In this document: positions 16,840 through 27,177 of the stretch, piece by piece
Numbering within the stretch: the stretch's first letter is position 1
Layout: every line of letters starts with the position of its first letter
DNA from: Tolypothrix sp. NIES-4075
GTDB lineage: Bacteria > Cyanobacteriota > Cyanobacteriia > Cyanobacteriales > Nostocaceae
DNA: 64,000 nucleotides
NCBI RefSeq assembly: GCF_002218085.1
Contig: NZ_BDUC01000003.1
Location: 717,666 to 781,665 of the forward strand
Reading direction: 5' to 3'
The notes under the pieces: generated by a model
The model's database searches: none
What the model saw: the letters and a program-made list of their open reading frames with translations, nothing else
Told to the model about the DNA's origin: nothing
Position numbers and translations under genes: made by a program

Positions 16840-19800
16840 TTACCAGCGAGGATTAGCCATAATTAACGCCTCTGCCGCAGAACTATCTAATGGACGCGAG
16901 AAAAAATATCCCTGTCCGTATTCACAGTTCAACTTTCTCACAAGTGCTAATTGCTCTTGAGTCTCCACCCCTTCGGCAGTCACATCCATACCTAGTTTAT
17001 CTGCCAGCGTGACAATTATCTCAATAATTTCTAAATTCCTGTTATTAGCGTCCATCGGGCTGACGAAAGAACGGTCAATCTTCAACACATTAATCGGAAA
17101 GCTATAAAGACGACTTAATGAAGAATAGCCCGTACCAAAGTCATCAATTGATAACTTAATCCCCATCGCTCGAAGTTGTGACGCGGTATTTGCCTCATCA
17201 CCATTTTCCATAATTGCGCTTTCAGTAATTTCTAACATCAGACTGCACGCATCAAGACCAGTCGAGTGCAAAATTTGTGGAATCTGCTCAATCAAATCCG
17301 CTTGGAAAAATTGCTTGACACAGAGATTGACACTGATTTTCTCTAGGGAACTGGTAGGATAGCGCATTTGCCAGACTTGCATCTGGCGGCAAGCATCAAT
17401 TAGCACCCAGTAGCCAATCTCGACAATCAGCCCAGTTTCCTCCGCCAGGGGGATAAAATCTGCCGGAGAAAGCAGACCGCGCTCTGGATGCTGCCAGCGC
17501 AGCAGAGCCTCAAAACCGGAAATTGTGCCACTACTAAGCGAAACAATCGGTTGGTAATAAACCCGAAACTCCTGGCGTTCAATTGCTCGACGCAGATCGG
17601 TCTCTAGTTGCAATCTGTCCACAGCATTAGTATACATATCTGGGTGGAACAGCTCGTAACGCGACCTGCCCAGCACCTTAGCTCGGTACATCGCCGTGTC
17701 AGCATTTCTCAGTAAATCTTCTGGTTGGTCATAGGTGAGTATCGAATTCAGAGCGATGCCAATACTCGCGGTAGTGAAAACTTCTTGCCCGTCAAGGTCA
17801 AAGGGTAACGCTAGTTGCTGTTGAATTAGCTCAACCACCTCAATTGCCTCTGACAAATTCTCGATTCCCTGAAGCAAAATTGTAAATTCGTCTCCCCCAA
17901 GCCGTGCAGCGGTATCTATCGAGCGTATGCAAGCTTTTAGCCTGCTTGCTATTTTAATCAGAAATTGGTCTCCAAGTAGATGTCCGAGACTGTCATTGAT
18001 CACCTTAAACCGATCCAAGTCGAGAAACAGCACAGCAAATAAATAATCCTCATGTTGTTTGGCTCGATCGCACGCATGTTTTAAGCACTCCATAAAGAAA
18101 GCTCGGTTGGGTAGACCTGTGAGTGCATCGTGAAACGCATTGTGCAGCAGTTGTTCCTCTGCCCGTTTGCGCTCAGTGATGTCATGGGTGATCCCAAGAA
18201 TTTGATGAATTTCCCCATGCTCATTTAAAATCGGCACGTAGGTGACAACTATGGTAAAAGAGCAACCAGGCAAAGTGATATTGCATTCTCCGGTTTGCTT
18301 GGTGCGCGTCTGGACAGTTTTTTGCAGAAGTGGTAAATACGCATTTGTGACTTCTTTTGGGTGCATCTCCTCATCCGTATGACCAATATATGCTTCTAAA
18401 GGAAAACCACCGCGATTAACTCCGAAAGCATTGACAAACTGGAACCGCCGCTCGGCATCATAAATTACAAATGTATCAGGGATGTTATCAATTGCCAATC
18501 GAAATCGCTCTTCACTCAGACGTAGCGCCTCTTCTGCTAGCTTGCGATCGCCAATTTCAGCTTGTAGGTCGCTGTTAGCCTTCAATAGTTCTGTAGAATA
18601 AGCTTGTAAGTTTGTGTAAAGTTTTGCATTTTCAATTGAGATAAATATTTGGCTAGTTAATAACTTTAATACTTCCAAACGGTCAGTAGTAAAAGCTCCA
18701 GTGGTCTGGTTATTTTCCAAGTAAAGCAGACCCGCCAATTTGCTTTGATTCAACAGCGGCATACACAACACTGATTTAGTTTGGTGTTTAACGATGTATG
18801 GCTCGCGGGTAAAATTACCTGAGTGCAAAGCATCATTCAAAATAAGACTTTCTTGAGTACGGATAACATAATTGACTATGCCAAGAGGAACTACTGGTAT
18901 ATTGTTGCGATCGCTCACCGTTTCTATGGGAATAAATTGCAAAACCTTGATATCATCAGATGTAACTGTTCCTGATGCTTGAATCAGCCATTTCTCTTGT
19001 TGGTTCAAAATGAGATAACCTTTTTCTGCCCCCGCATTTTCGAGGACAATTTTCATCATTTTTTCTAACAGCGTATTGAGTACAATTTCACTCGACAGAG
19101 TTTGAGAAGCTTTGAGAATGCTGTTTAAATCGAGTTGGGAGGATGTTTTTGACTCGGTGGATAAAATTGTTGTCGTAATCTGGGTAGAACTTGACGGCGT
19201 TTTGGCAAAAAAATCAGGATACTGTTGTTCCAAATCATTGACCTTTGCTTTTGCTCCCCAGCTAACATAGCTATAGTGAGCCTTTGTCATGTATAGTTGG
19301 GCAAACTCCTCCATTCCCCGCGCTAGATAAAAATTTGCCGCTAACTCATAAGCTAATGCTTCGTGTTGAATGTATCCGTTATCCCTAGCTTTTTTTATAG
19401 CTTGTTCATACAAATCCATTGCTTCAACAACTTGACCCAAAACTCGCGCTTTTTCTGCCTCCACTAGATAATATTTGTGTAGAAAATTCATTGGGGCATG
19501 ATCTGCCCAGTTCTGCATCTTTTCTTGGTTGGCTGAAAGCTTACTTAGGTATTGTGTTTGTTCATTGGGTTTGGCTTGAGAGTACTGAGCAACCAGAGCA
19601 AGAGAATAGTAAAAATTATGTTCAGCAATACTTGCCATCCCTGCTACAGCTTCTACGTATTTTTCCGCTGAAGAAGCATGAGCGACTGCTTGATCGTAAT
19701 CTTTAAATAAGTAACAGAGATAACTTTTTGTAAAGTAGGTAACAAAAAGCAAAGAACGATTATTAGTTTCAACAAAAATTTGTAGCATCTTTAATTCGTT

Positions 19801-22800
19801 GAAACTATTGCCGATTAAACAGCATTTATCCTCGGCTTGACCAAGTAGATTTAGAGTTAATTGTCTCCAAATACTACCGAAGTAGATAGAAAACTCTTGT
19901 TTTAGTTTTAGTAGTAGCACAAGGGATTGCGCTTGCTTTTGCTCTACAATTTCTAGTCGCTCCCCCGTCAAAAACACCTGCTGGCAATAAATACCAGCAC
20001 AATGGCTAGCAAACTCTATATCTCCAGTTTCAAGTCCACTGTAAAGTCCTTCTTGTAAAGGTGCGATGGTCTCCCTAATATGTTCTTTCCAAGGTCGGAT
20101 AAAACCATTGAATAAGTTATAAACTTTAGATTTAAGTTCTCTGGCATTAAATTTATCTAATAGCTTTAAAGCCAGTTGACCAGAAAGATATCCAGTATTT
20201 ATATTCTCAAATACCGCACATGAGAGCATACCATAAAGAGCATAGGCATAAGCAGCTAGTGCTGAGTGACCGTGTTGAACACAGAGATTTACCATATTCA
20301 ATATAATTGACGGCACAATTTCAGCCTTCGCAACATAAGCTGGAGTAAAAACGGTCATCAAAAGCCGCAAAGTTGCGAGTTGGTGAGGGTTGGTCATTTC
20401 CGGTAAGTCCTCTAACTCCGTGAGTCGAGGTAGCTTAATTATCTGATGACCATTATTAGGTTCACTTGACAGCGAAATCCCCAACATTTCCAATGTAGAA
20501 AACCCAATATCAATGGCTTTGAGCATTTGGCTTTGAGCCATATAAAACTGGATTTGCAGTTGATAAACCTTCACTTTATCAAGTAGATTATTAGCATTTT
20601 TTAACACATAATCAGAAATCTTTTTCCCTTGCTTAAAGTTTGTATTTAAGTATGCAGCTTCTACTATTTCTACATAAATAGTTAGTGTTAACTCATATTT
20701 ATATTGCCAACTATCTGCCGTCAGAAGTCTTAAAGCTAACGCCAAATATTTTAAAGCCAGTTCATACGCTGTTGCCGCCTTTGCTTTTTTTCCAGCAATC
20801 AAATTTAATTCAGCTAGTTCATCTCTATTTGACTGGATATTGATCAGTTCATTTCCAATGTTCAAATGATTAACAATATCAAAAATATTTTCTTCTCGCT
20901 CTAATGAATTTTTATTATGTAGAAGTCTTTGACCAATTTTCAAATGAAAAGCTTTTTTTTCTGATTCTGGAATAAGTGAATAGACAGCTTGTTGTACTCG
21001 GTCATGCAGAAATTTAAAACTGACTTTCCTTGCCGCAAAATCATCTTCTGTTTCTATCAATTTGTACTTATTATCCAAAGAAACAATTAAGCCTTCTTCC
21101 CAGGCGCTTAACAAATCAGCCAAAACTTTAGTGGGTTGATGTTGATAGATACTCACTAAAATGGATAAATCGAATTTATTGCCAATACAAGCTGCTAACT
21201 GTAAGACACTTTGGGTAGAAGCTGATAACTTACCAATTTTAAGCGCCATCAGTTCCACCACATTGTCTGTGATATCCTTATATTGGATTTGTGTGACATT
21301 CCAATCCCACTTTCGCTTTTTATAGTCATAGTTCAATAATCCTTCGGTGTAGAGCGACTTCAAAAACTGAGTGGTAAAAAAGGCGTTTCCTTGGGTTTTA
21401 TCATAGACTAAATCGGTTAACGGCTGCGTTGAAGTGGGTGGAGACTTTAAAGCCTCAGAGATGAGAGTATTGACATCTTGCACAAGCAGATTATCTAAGT
21501 GAATCGATGATAAAGCTTTTTGTTTTTCGATTTCTTCTAACGTCATCATCAGCGGATGGCTAGCATTTACTTCGTTGTCGCGATACGCACCGATGATGAG
21601 TAAATATTGAATAGTGGCATCGCTCATGATTGTTTTGAGCAGGTTCAGTGATGCTTTATCTGCCCATTGCAAATCATCGATAAATAAGACTAGGGGATGT
21701 GATTTTTGGCAAATAACTTTGAGAAAGTTTTGAAAGACTAAATTGAAACGATTTTGTGCTTGGGATGCTTCCACTTGGACAACAGGTGGCTGAGTACCAA
21801 TGACTTGTTCCAAATTAGGGATAACATCTATCAAAACTTGTCCATTATTGCCAAGTGCTGCTAATATTTTCTCTCGCCATTGATTTAATACTGCTTCAGT
21901 TTCAGTCAGCAGTTGTTTGCATAATTCATCGAAAGCTTGAGAGAGCGCGTAGTAAGGAATATTGCGTTGATACTGGTCAAATTTGCCCCAAATGAAATTG
22001 CCACGTCTTGCAGTAATTGGTTTATGGAGTTCTCGAACTAAGGCAGATTTGCCGACACCAGAATATCCAGCAACCAGAATCATTTCGATTTTGGATTGGG
22101 TAGAAATTGAGGAATTCTCTTTTTCTCCCCCTGCTACTCTGGTAAAAGTTGCGAGGAGGATTTCAATTTCTCGCTTTCTGCCATATAATTTTTGGGGAAT
22201 TTGAAAGCGATCGCAAATATCTTGCCTCCCAAGAGCAAAGACATCAATTTGCCCTTTAGTTTCTAGCTGGTGCAGACATTGCTCTAAATCCGCTTTTAGA
22301 CCATAAGCTGATTGGTAACGGTCTTCAGCGTTTTTTGCCATTAACTTCATGACAATATCTGAGACGATTGACGGTAGGGAACATGTCCTTACAACCAAAT
22401 GCGGTGGTACGGGTTGTTTGGCTATATGGCTATGCACCAATTCCAACGTATCACTACTGTTAAATGGCAAAATACCGGTTAGCAATTTATAGAAGGTTGC
22501 ACCCAGAGAGTAAAAATCGCTGCGATAGTCTATTGCCCGATTCATCCGTCCTGTCTGTTCTGGTGAAATATAAGCGAGTGTGCCTTCTAAAATATTAGGA
22601 TTACTCAATGTGGGATTTTCTCGTGAAAGTACGGTTGAAATCCCAAAGTCAATAATTTTGACTTGTCCTGTGGTTCGGTTGAGAACAATATTGCTGGGGT
22701 TGATGTCTTTGTGGATAATGTTGGCAGCATGAATTTGACTTAAGATGTCAGTGATGGCGATCGCTAACTTCAAAAACTCACATAACTCAAGTTCACCCGC

Positions 22801-23088
22801 TATTCCCAACAGATCCAACGAGTCCCCGCCGAAATCTTCTAAAACCATCACCAAACGCTCGGTATCCCGAAAAAGCGCGTAAGCATCCACCACTCCTGGG
22901 ATTGTCAGGTTGCGAGTGATTTCATATTCTCGCTTAAACCAAGCAGTGCGTTCTGGAGTAGGATAAAAGTCTTTGAGCATTTTCAGCACAACGGCTTGCT
23001 GAGTATCCACCCGCCGACCACGATAGATTAGAGAATTGGCGCTTTCATACAGTTGCGCTACCAGGTGGTAAGCGGAAATCGTCAACAT
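16840..23088 (-). CDS. Giant Ser/Thr kinase - AAA ATPase - GAF - PAS - GGDEF - EAL signalling protein
   Basis: 2082 residues. The N-terminal kinase domain (about 8-270) has the lysine in VVLKML, a catalytic HKDINPSN (about 126) and DFG (about 146). A predicted AAA/NACHT-like ATPase follows, with Walker A GYSGVGKS (about 339-346), Walker B VLFIDDLQWAD and a long helical TPR-like region to about 1250. A GAF domain lies near 1300-1460 and a PAS domain near 1510-1630. The GGDEF domain has an intact GGDEF motif (about 1731) and the EAL domain intact EALLRW, DDFGTGYSSL and AEGVET. Kinase-ATPase-GAF proteins usually end in a histidine kinase or adenylate cyclase; here the output is cyclic-di-GMP synthesis and/or breakdown. 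No partner gene is adjacent, so it is probably monocistronic. Confidence 0.92.
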   Translation of the reverse strand: MLTISAYHLVAQLYESANSLIYRGRRVDTQQAVVLKMLKDFYPTPERTAWFKREYEITRNLTIPGVVDAYALFRDTERLVMVLEDFGGDSLDLLGIAGELELCEFLKLAIAITDILSQIHAANIIHKDINPSNIVLNRTTGQVKIIDFGISTVLSRENPTLSNPNILEGTLAYISPEQTGRMNRAIDYRSDFYSLGATFYKLLTGILPFNSSDTLELVHSHIAKQPVPPHLVVRTCSLPSIVSDIVMKLMAKNAEDRYQSAYGLKADLEQCLHQLETKGQIDVFALGRQDICDRFQIPQKLYGRKREIEILLATFTRVAGGEKENSSISTQSKIEMILVAGYSGVGKSALVRELHKPITARRGNFIWGKFDQYQRNIPYYALSQAFDELCKQLLTETEAVLNQWREKILAALGNNGQVLIDVIPNLEQVIGTQPPVVQVEASQAQNRFNLVFQNFLKVICQKSHPLVLFIDDLQWADKASLNLLKTIMSDATIQYLLIIGAYRDNEVNASHPLMMTLEEIEKQKALSSIHLDNLLVQDVNTLISEALKSPPTSTQPLTDLVYDKTQGNAFFTTQFLKSLYTEGLLNYDYKKRKWDWNVTQIQYKDITDNVVELMALKIGKLSASTQSVLQLAACIGNKFDLSILVSIYQHQPTKVLADLLSAWEEGLIVSLDNKYKLIETEDDFAARKVSFKFLHDRVQQAVYSLIPESEKKAFHLKIGQRLLHNKNSLEREENIFDIVNHLNIGNELINIQSNRDELAELNLIAGKKAKAATAYELALKYLALALRLLTADSWQYKYELTLTIYVEIVEAAYLNTNFKQGKKISDYVLKNANNLLDKVKVYQLQIQFYMAQSQMLKAIDIGFSTLEMLGISLSSEPNNGHQIIKLPRLTELEDLPEMTNPHQLATLRLLMTVFTPAYVAKAEIVPSIILNMVNLCVQHGHSALAAYAYALYGMLSCAVFENINTGYLSGQLALKLLDKFNARELKSKVYNLFNGFIRPWKEHIRETIAPLQEGLYSGLETGDIEFASHCAGIYCQQVFLTGERLEIVEQKQAQSLVLLLKLKQEFSIYFGSIWRQLTLNLLGQAEDKCCLIGNSFNELKMLQIFVETNNRSLLFVTYFTKSYLCYLFKDYDQAVAHASSAEKYVEAVAGMASIAEHNFYYSLALVAQYSQAKPNEQTQYLSKLSANQEKMQNWADHAPMNFLHKYYLVEAEKARVLGQVVEAMDLYEQAIKKARDNGYIQHEALAYELAANFYLARGMEEFAQLYMTKAHYSYVSWGAKAKVNDLEQQYPDFFAKTPSSSTQITTTILSTESKTSSQLDLNSILKASQTLSSEIVLNTLLEKMMKIVLENAGAEKGYLILNQQEKWLIQASGTVTSDDIKVLQFIPIETVSDRNNIPVVPLGIVNYVIRTQESLILNDALHSGNFTREPYIVKHQTKSVLCMPLLNQSKLAGLLYLENNQTTGAFTTDRLEVLKLLTSQIFISIENAKLYTNLQAYSTELLKANSDLQAEIGDRKLAEEALRLSEERFRLAIDNIPDTFVIYDAERRFQFVNAFGVNRGGFPLEAYIGHTDEEMHPKEVTNAYLPLLQKTVQTRTKQTGECNITLPGCSFTIVVTYVPILNEHGEIHQILGITHDITERKRAEEQLLHNAFHDALTGLPNRAFFMECLKHACDRAKQHEDYLFAVLFLDLDRFKVINDSLGHLLGDQFLIKIASRLKACIRSIDTAARLGGDEFTILLQGIENLSEAIEVVELIQQQLALPFDLDGQEVFTTASIGIALNSILTYDQPEDLLRNADTAMYRAKVLGRSRYELFHPDMYTNAVDRLQLETDLRRAIERQEFRVYYQPIVSLSSGTISGFEALLRWQHPERGLLSPADFIPLAEETGLIVEIGYWVLIDACRQMQVWQMRYPTSSLEKISVNLCVKQFFQADLIEQIPQILHSTGLDACSLMLEITESAIMENGDEANTASQLRAMGIKLSIDDFGTGYSSLSRLYSFPINVLKIDRSFVSPMDANNRNLEIIEIIVTLADKLGMDVTAEGVETQEQLALVRKLNCEYGQGYFFSRPLDSSAAEALIMANPRW

Positions 23089-23631
23089 TTGTTGTCAATT
23101 TGATACAAGATGCGGTCAAAGCTAAATAGCCTCTGTGTACCAGGTGCGAGTGCGAGGATCAAAGGTGACGCTAACTCGAATTAACTTGAGGCGATTACCT
23201 TGCTTATCAGCGATCTAGATATAGTATATTGCGATCAATTGATTAGTCAATGATTTGAATTACTACTAAACTATGACTTACGCACTGTACAAATTGAGTA
23301 TCATGTAATGTTAACGCGGTTCGGTCGTTTTCAACAAAATTCTTAAATCGGGTTTGTTGATTTCCTGAAAATTTGGCTTGCTCATAACTAGTGGTCTGTC
23401 CCATTAATTTTGATGGATACGTAGTCAGCACGAAGAGTGCTTGTTTGAGCGATAAATCGCTCACTACAAGCCCGCAAAACTAATGAAACATACCACTAGT
23501 GCCAGGACTTACGCACAATTAGGAAAAAACGTTCGCCCTTGGCGTTGCCGTTGGCTACCGCAGAGGGCGCAGAGGACACGGAGAAATAAGAGGAGCGAGA
23601 GAGTTTTTGCGCTCATTCCTATCTGCGTTGC
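23089..23631. other. Spacer with palindromic repeats, upstream of the giant kinase
   Basis: It holds the leader of the giant kinase gene, a GTAGT...ACTAC element (23421-23467), a GACTTACGCA motif at about 23279, and a decayed ACTTACGCA-type element (about 23507-23612) with CGCAGAGGGCGCAGAGG. A 73-residue minus-strand frame at 23243-23464 crosses the repeat and is not accepted. No gene was found. Confidence 0.6.
23421..23467. repeat. GTAGT...ACTAC palindromic element, copy 2
   Basis: A 47-bp element with GTAGT and ACTAC ends enclosing two small hairpins (AGCACGAAGAGTGCT and GAGCGATAAATCGCTC). It is the shortest copy of the family in this window. Confidence 0.8.
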
Positions 23632-24708
23632 TCAACTGCGAAGTGCATCCCCCGACTGAACATCAAACCAGTGGATATTCTGCGGCGGCAGAGCTAGGGT
23701 AATTTCGGCATCACTCCAATTTTGGTCTGTGGGTAACAAAGCGCGTACTGTTGGCGATTCTGTCTGAGAACTGGCAACATGCACGCTGACCAAATTGTGC
23801 ATACCTAAGTTTTCCACTAGATAAACTCGACCTTGAATAATCTGTGTATCTTCGCTTCGGGCAATGCGGAGGTTTTCTGGACGGATACCGAGGACAATTT
23901 GCGGTGGAACTGTTGGGATATTTGGTAAATTAATGCGGAAATTGCCTAATATTGCGTCACGTTCTTGACAAGGCAATGTCAGCAAATTCATTTGCGGACT
24001 GCCAACAAATCCAGCCACAAATAAGTTAGCGGGATGGTTATAAATGCGTTCTGGGGGGTCGAGTTGCTGCACGTAACCGTTGTTTAATACTGCGACTTTG
24101 GTGGAAAGCGTCATTGCTTCTGTTTGGTCGTGAGTAACATAAACTACCGGGGCTTTTTGAGTAGAAAATATTTGTTTGATATCTGCGCGGACTCTTTCGC
24201 GGAGTAGTGCATCCAGATTACTCAGCGGTTCATCTAATAAATACGCTTGAGCGCGACGGACTAATGCTCGTCCGACTGCAACCCGCTGTCGTTGTCCTCC
24301 TGATAATTGACCGGGTTTGCGCTGCAATAATTCTTCTAATCCTAAAAGTTGAGATACTTCTGTGACTCGCTGTTGAATTTCGGATCGGGGTGTTTTTTTC
24401 AGCTTTAGTCCAGAAGCAAGATTTTCAAAGACAGTCATGTGAGGATAAAGCGCATAGCTTTGAAAAACCATTGCCATATTGCGATCGCCTGGTCTTTTCG
24501 ATGTAATATCTTCACTACCAAGCAAAATTCGACCCTCGGTAGGTTCTTCCAACCCCGCTATCATCCGCAGCGTTGTAGACTTACCACAGCCAGAAGGACC
24601 GAGTAAAGTCAGAAATTCATTGTCATCGACAGTTAAACTAATGTCTTTAACTGGAATAACTTTGGGGTTATAGGTCTTATTTAAATTTTTTAGTTCAAGT
24701 TTAGCCAT
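23632..24708 (-). CDS. ABC sugar importer ATPase (MalK/UgpC type)
   Basis: 358 residues, the standard length. Walker A is GPSGCGKSTT (about 38-47), followed by the Q-loop FQSYALYPHM, signature LSGGQRQRVAVGRAL, Walker B YLLDEPLSNLD and the H-loop in VTHDQTEAM. The C-terminal 120 residues form the OB-fold regulatory extension of CUT1-type ATPases (LGIRPENLRIA). It energises the two permeases encoded upstream in the same operon. Such ATPases can serve several sugar importers. Last gene of the operon. Confidence 0.93.
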   Translation of the reverse strand: MAKLELKNLNKTYNPKVIPVKDISLTVDDNEFLTLLGPSGCGKSTTLRMIAGLEEPTEGRILLGSEDITSKRPGDRNMAMVFQSYALYPHMTVFENLASGLKLKKTPRSEIQQRVTEVSQLLGLEELLQRKPGQLSGGQRQRVAVGRALVRRAQAYLLDEPLSNLDALLRERVRADIKQIFSTQKAPVVYVTHDQTEAMTLSTKVAVLNNGYVQQLDPPERIYNHPANLFVAGFVGSPQMNLLTLPCQERDAILGNFRINLPNIPTVPPQIVLGIRPENLRIARSEDTQIIQGRVYLVENLGMHNLVSVHVASSQTESPTVRALLPTDQNWSDAEITLALPPQNIHWFDVQSGDALRS

Positions 24709-24934
24709 CTTTCTATTTTGGATTTTGGATTTGGGATTTTAGATTAACCAATTTTGAATTTGGGATTAATGAAATTGTTTGACTTTTTATAAGATTCTCA
24801 CAATCAATCCAAAATCCAAAATCTGTCTTGAAAAGCTTTGATGCCTGCGGCAACCCTTTCAGGGAACAAAGGAAACCGAGCGCGAGAACTTTTGTCTGCG
24901 ACACACACATGCGTTCGCAAAATCTAAAATTAAT
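24709..24934. repeat. Degenerate heptamer-like spacer (TTTTGGA units)
   Basis: The spacer between the ATPase and the second permease has degenerate GATTTTGGATTTGGGATTT and AATCCAAAATC units in opposite orientations, which can pair into a long imperfect hairpin. The frame at 24713-24910 is an artefact of this repeat. Confidence 0.6.
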
Positions 24935-25819
24935 TTATCCCTTAACAGCACCAGCTGTCAGACCTTGAATAATCTTGCGCTGGAAGAACAAAACGAGTAA
25001 AACTAAAGGCAATGTCCCGACAATTGTTGCTGCGGCAATTGGACCATAGGGAATTTCAAATTGGGTTGCACCCCCTAATTGCGCTGCCGCTACGGGAATT
25101 GTTTTCATTTCTTCACGAGTAATAAATGTCAGGGCGAAGATAAACTCATTCCAGGCAAATATAAAGGTGAGAATTCCTGTTGTCACTAAAGCGGGAATTG
25201 TCATTGGTAATAAAATTTGCAAAAGCATTTGTAAAGTGTTATAACCATCTACTTTTGCGGAATCTTCTAAGTCTTTTGGTAATTGTTCAAAGAAGCTACG
25301 TAATACTAAAATTGTTAATGGTAAATTAATTGCGGTGTAAGGTATAATTAAAGCTAAATAGTTATTACCCAAGTGCAACTTTTGAATAATTTCTAACAGT
25401 CCCAAAAACAATAAAATTCCCGGAAATAAGGTGATAATCAGAATACTCCCTAGAATTAATTTTCCACCCCAAGGACGCAATCTTGCTAATGCGTAAGCAG
25501 CAGGTGCGCCAAAAGCTAAAGAGAAAGCTGTAGAAATAATTGATACGAAAGCGCTATTTAAAATGTAGCGCCAAAACGGACGGCGAGTGAATAATTCTGT
25601 GTAATGATTGAAGGTGATGCGAGTTGGAAAGTAAACGCTGGGAACTTGGGAAATATCTTGATTCACTTTAAATGAGGTCAATAATTGCCACATTATAGGT
25701 GCTAAACAGAAGATTACCACACAAGCGATCGCTATCCCTAACAAGATATTTTTTATAGGATTTTTTACCCTAGTTGTAGGTTTGGGATTTGTAGAACTTA
25801 CTTCAGGAATTACAGCCAT
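24935..25819 (-). CDS. ABC sugar importer permease (MalG type)
   Basis: 294 residues with six expected membrane helices; the first is ILLGIAIACVVIFCLAPIMW. The EAA loop that docks the ATPase is seen as EDSAKVDGYNTLQMLLQILLPMTIPAL (about 190-216), matching EAA-x3-G-x9-I-x-LP. The C-terminus ends FFQRKIIQGLTAGAVKG, characteristic of MalG-like CUT1 permeases. The ATG at 25819 follows a heptamer spacer. It pairs with the MalF-type permease upstream. Confidence 0.93.
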   Translation of the reverse strand: MAVIPEVSSTNPKPTTRVKNPIKNILLGIAIACVVIFCLAPIMWQLLTSFKVNQDISQVPSVYFPTRITFNHYTELFTRRPFWRYILNSAFVSIISTAFSLAFGAPAAYALARLRPWGGKLILGSILIITLFPGILLFLGLLEIIQKLHLGNNYLALIIPYTAINLPLTILVLRSFFEQLPKDLEDSAKVDGYNTLQMLLQILLPMTIPALVTTGILTFIFAWNEFIFALTFITREEMKTIPVAAAQLGGATQFEIPYGPIAAATIVGTLPLVLLVLFFQRKIIQGLTAGAVKG

Positions 25820-25860
25820 AGCGATTTGAGATTTGAGATTTGAGATTTGAGATTTTGGAT
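25820..25860. repeat. GAGATTT heptamer tract in operon spacer
   Basis: About four copies of GAGATTT directly precede the MalG-type start codon (on the opposite strand), followed by GATTAGGGATTAGG units. This short STRR lies within the importer operon and could influence the leader of the permease gene. Confidence 0.75.
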
Positions 25861-25946
25861 TATTTAGGGATTGGGGATTAGGGATTAGGTAGGGTACAAA
25901 TTTTGCCCAGTCTTCTTGTCCCCTTGTCTCCTTGTCTCCCCACTTT

Positions 25947-26840
25947 CTACTTCCGAGATTTGTTGAGAAAGAAAACCGCGATCGCCACCATAAAAACTAA
26001 CAACATGAAAGTAGATACTACCAACGCCGCGCCATAACCAAAATCTAAGTAGCGCATAATGGTAGAATAAATATACAACGATACGACCTCAGTTGCACCG
26101 CCAGGACCACCTCCAGTCATCACCGTAATTAAGTCGAACACCCCAAAAGCTTGAGCAAAGCGAAACAAGGTGGCGATGAGAATTTGCGGTATCAACAGCG
26201 GTAGCGTAATTTGCCGAAAACTTTGCCAAGGTGTCGCACCATCTATAGCATGAGCTTCATACAAATCTGATGAAATTGACTGCAAACTAGCTAATAGTAG
26301 AATACTAATAAAAGGCGTAGTTTTCCAAATATCAGCAACTATTACCGCTATCATTGCCAGTGTTGGTTCTCCCAACCAGTTTATATCAGCTTGAATTAAA
26401 TGCAGTCGCCGCAAAATATCATTGACGACACCAAATTGATCGTTAAAAATCCACGTCCAAGCTAGACCAATCAGCGCTGTTGGCAAAGCCCAAGGTAAAA
26501 TAGCGATCGTTCGCACTACACCGCGTCCAAAAAAACGCTGGTTGAGAATCAAAGCAACACCCATCCCCAGAATTAATTCTAGAAACACGGTTACTGTAGT
26601 AAATATTGAAGTTGTCCAGAAACTTTGCCAAAAACGACCATCTCCTGCCATCCGTGCGTAATTGTCAAGGAAAGAAAAGACAGGTTGCAGTTTCGTTCCC
26701 AAATTTTGAGTAAACAAACTTAACCAAAAAGCACGAGCGATCGGGTAGCCAAAAACAAACAATAGCATTAACAAAGCGGGCAATAATAAAATTAATGCTG
26801 TGCGTTGTTCTCTACCTCGAATTGTTTGCATATTTGTCAT
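25947..26840 (-). CDS. ABC sugar importer permease (MalF type)
   Basis: The start at 26840 (MTNMQTIRGREQRTALI) gives 297 residues. The frame stays open further upstream only because it runs through a TTGGTAA repeat that would encode repeated LPITNYQ; those residues are not considered protein. Membrane helices begin with ALILLLPALLMLLFVFGYPIARAF. The ATPase-docking EAA loop is DLYEAHAIDGATPWQSFRQITLPLL. It forms the membrane channel with the MalG-type protein. Its translation start lies 3 bases from the repeat, so no normal ribosome site can be seen. Confidence 0.9.
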   Translation of the reverse strand: MTNMQTIRGREQRTALILLLPALLMLLFVFGYPIARAFWLSLFTQNLGTKLQPVFSFLDNYARMAGDGRFWQSFWTTSIFTTVTVFLELILGMGVALILNQRFFGRGVVRTIAILPWALPTALIGLAWTWIFNDQFGVVNDILRRLHLIQADINWLGEPTLAMIAVIVADIWKTTPFISILLLASLQSISSDLYEAHAIDGATPWQSFRQITLPLLIPQILIATLFRFAQAFGVFDLITVMTGGGPGGATEVVSLYIYSTIMRYLDFGYGAALVVSTFMLLVFMVAIAVFFLNKSRK

Positions 26841-27177
26841 TTTGGTAATTGGTAATTGGTAATTGGTAATTGGTAATTGGTAATTGGTAATTGGTAATTG
26901 GTAATTGGTAATTGGGCATTGGGCATGGGGCATCGTCCAAGTGGGCATCGGGCAAGCGTCCAAGTAGGCAAGTGAAATACGTCTAGCTTCTTTTTATTCC
27001 CATTACCCATTACCCATTCCCCATTCGCCATTCCCCATTCCCCATTACCCATTCCTCATTCCCCATTCGCCATTCCCCATTACCCATTCCCCATTCCCCA
27101 TTCGCCATTCCCCATTCGCCATTCCCCATTCGCCATTCCCCATTACCCATTCCCCATTACCCATTCCCCATTCCCCA
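26841..27177. repeat. Two opposed heptamer (STRR) blocks in the importer operon
   Basis: Block one (about 26843-26914) has some ten copies of TTGGTAA. A short unique part with GGGCATCGTCCAAGTGGGC follows, then block two (about 26999-27179) of about 25 copies of CCCATTA/CCCCATT/CGCCATT. Because the two blocks are roughly complementary, the spacer transcript can fold back on itself. It separates the binding-protein gene from the permeases. Confidence 0.88.

Noticed and set aside
23243..23464. 73-residue minus-strand frame
   Set aside because: It includes a GTAGT...ACTAC element; no support as a gene.
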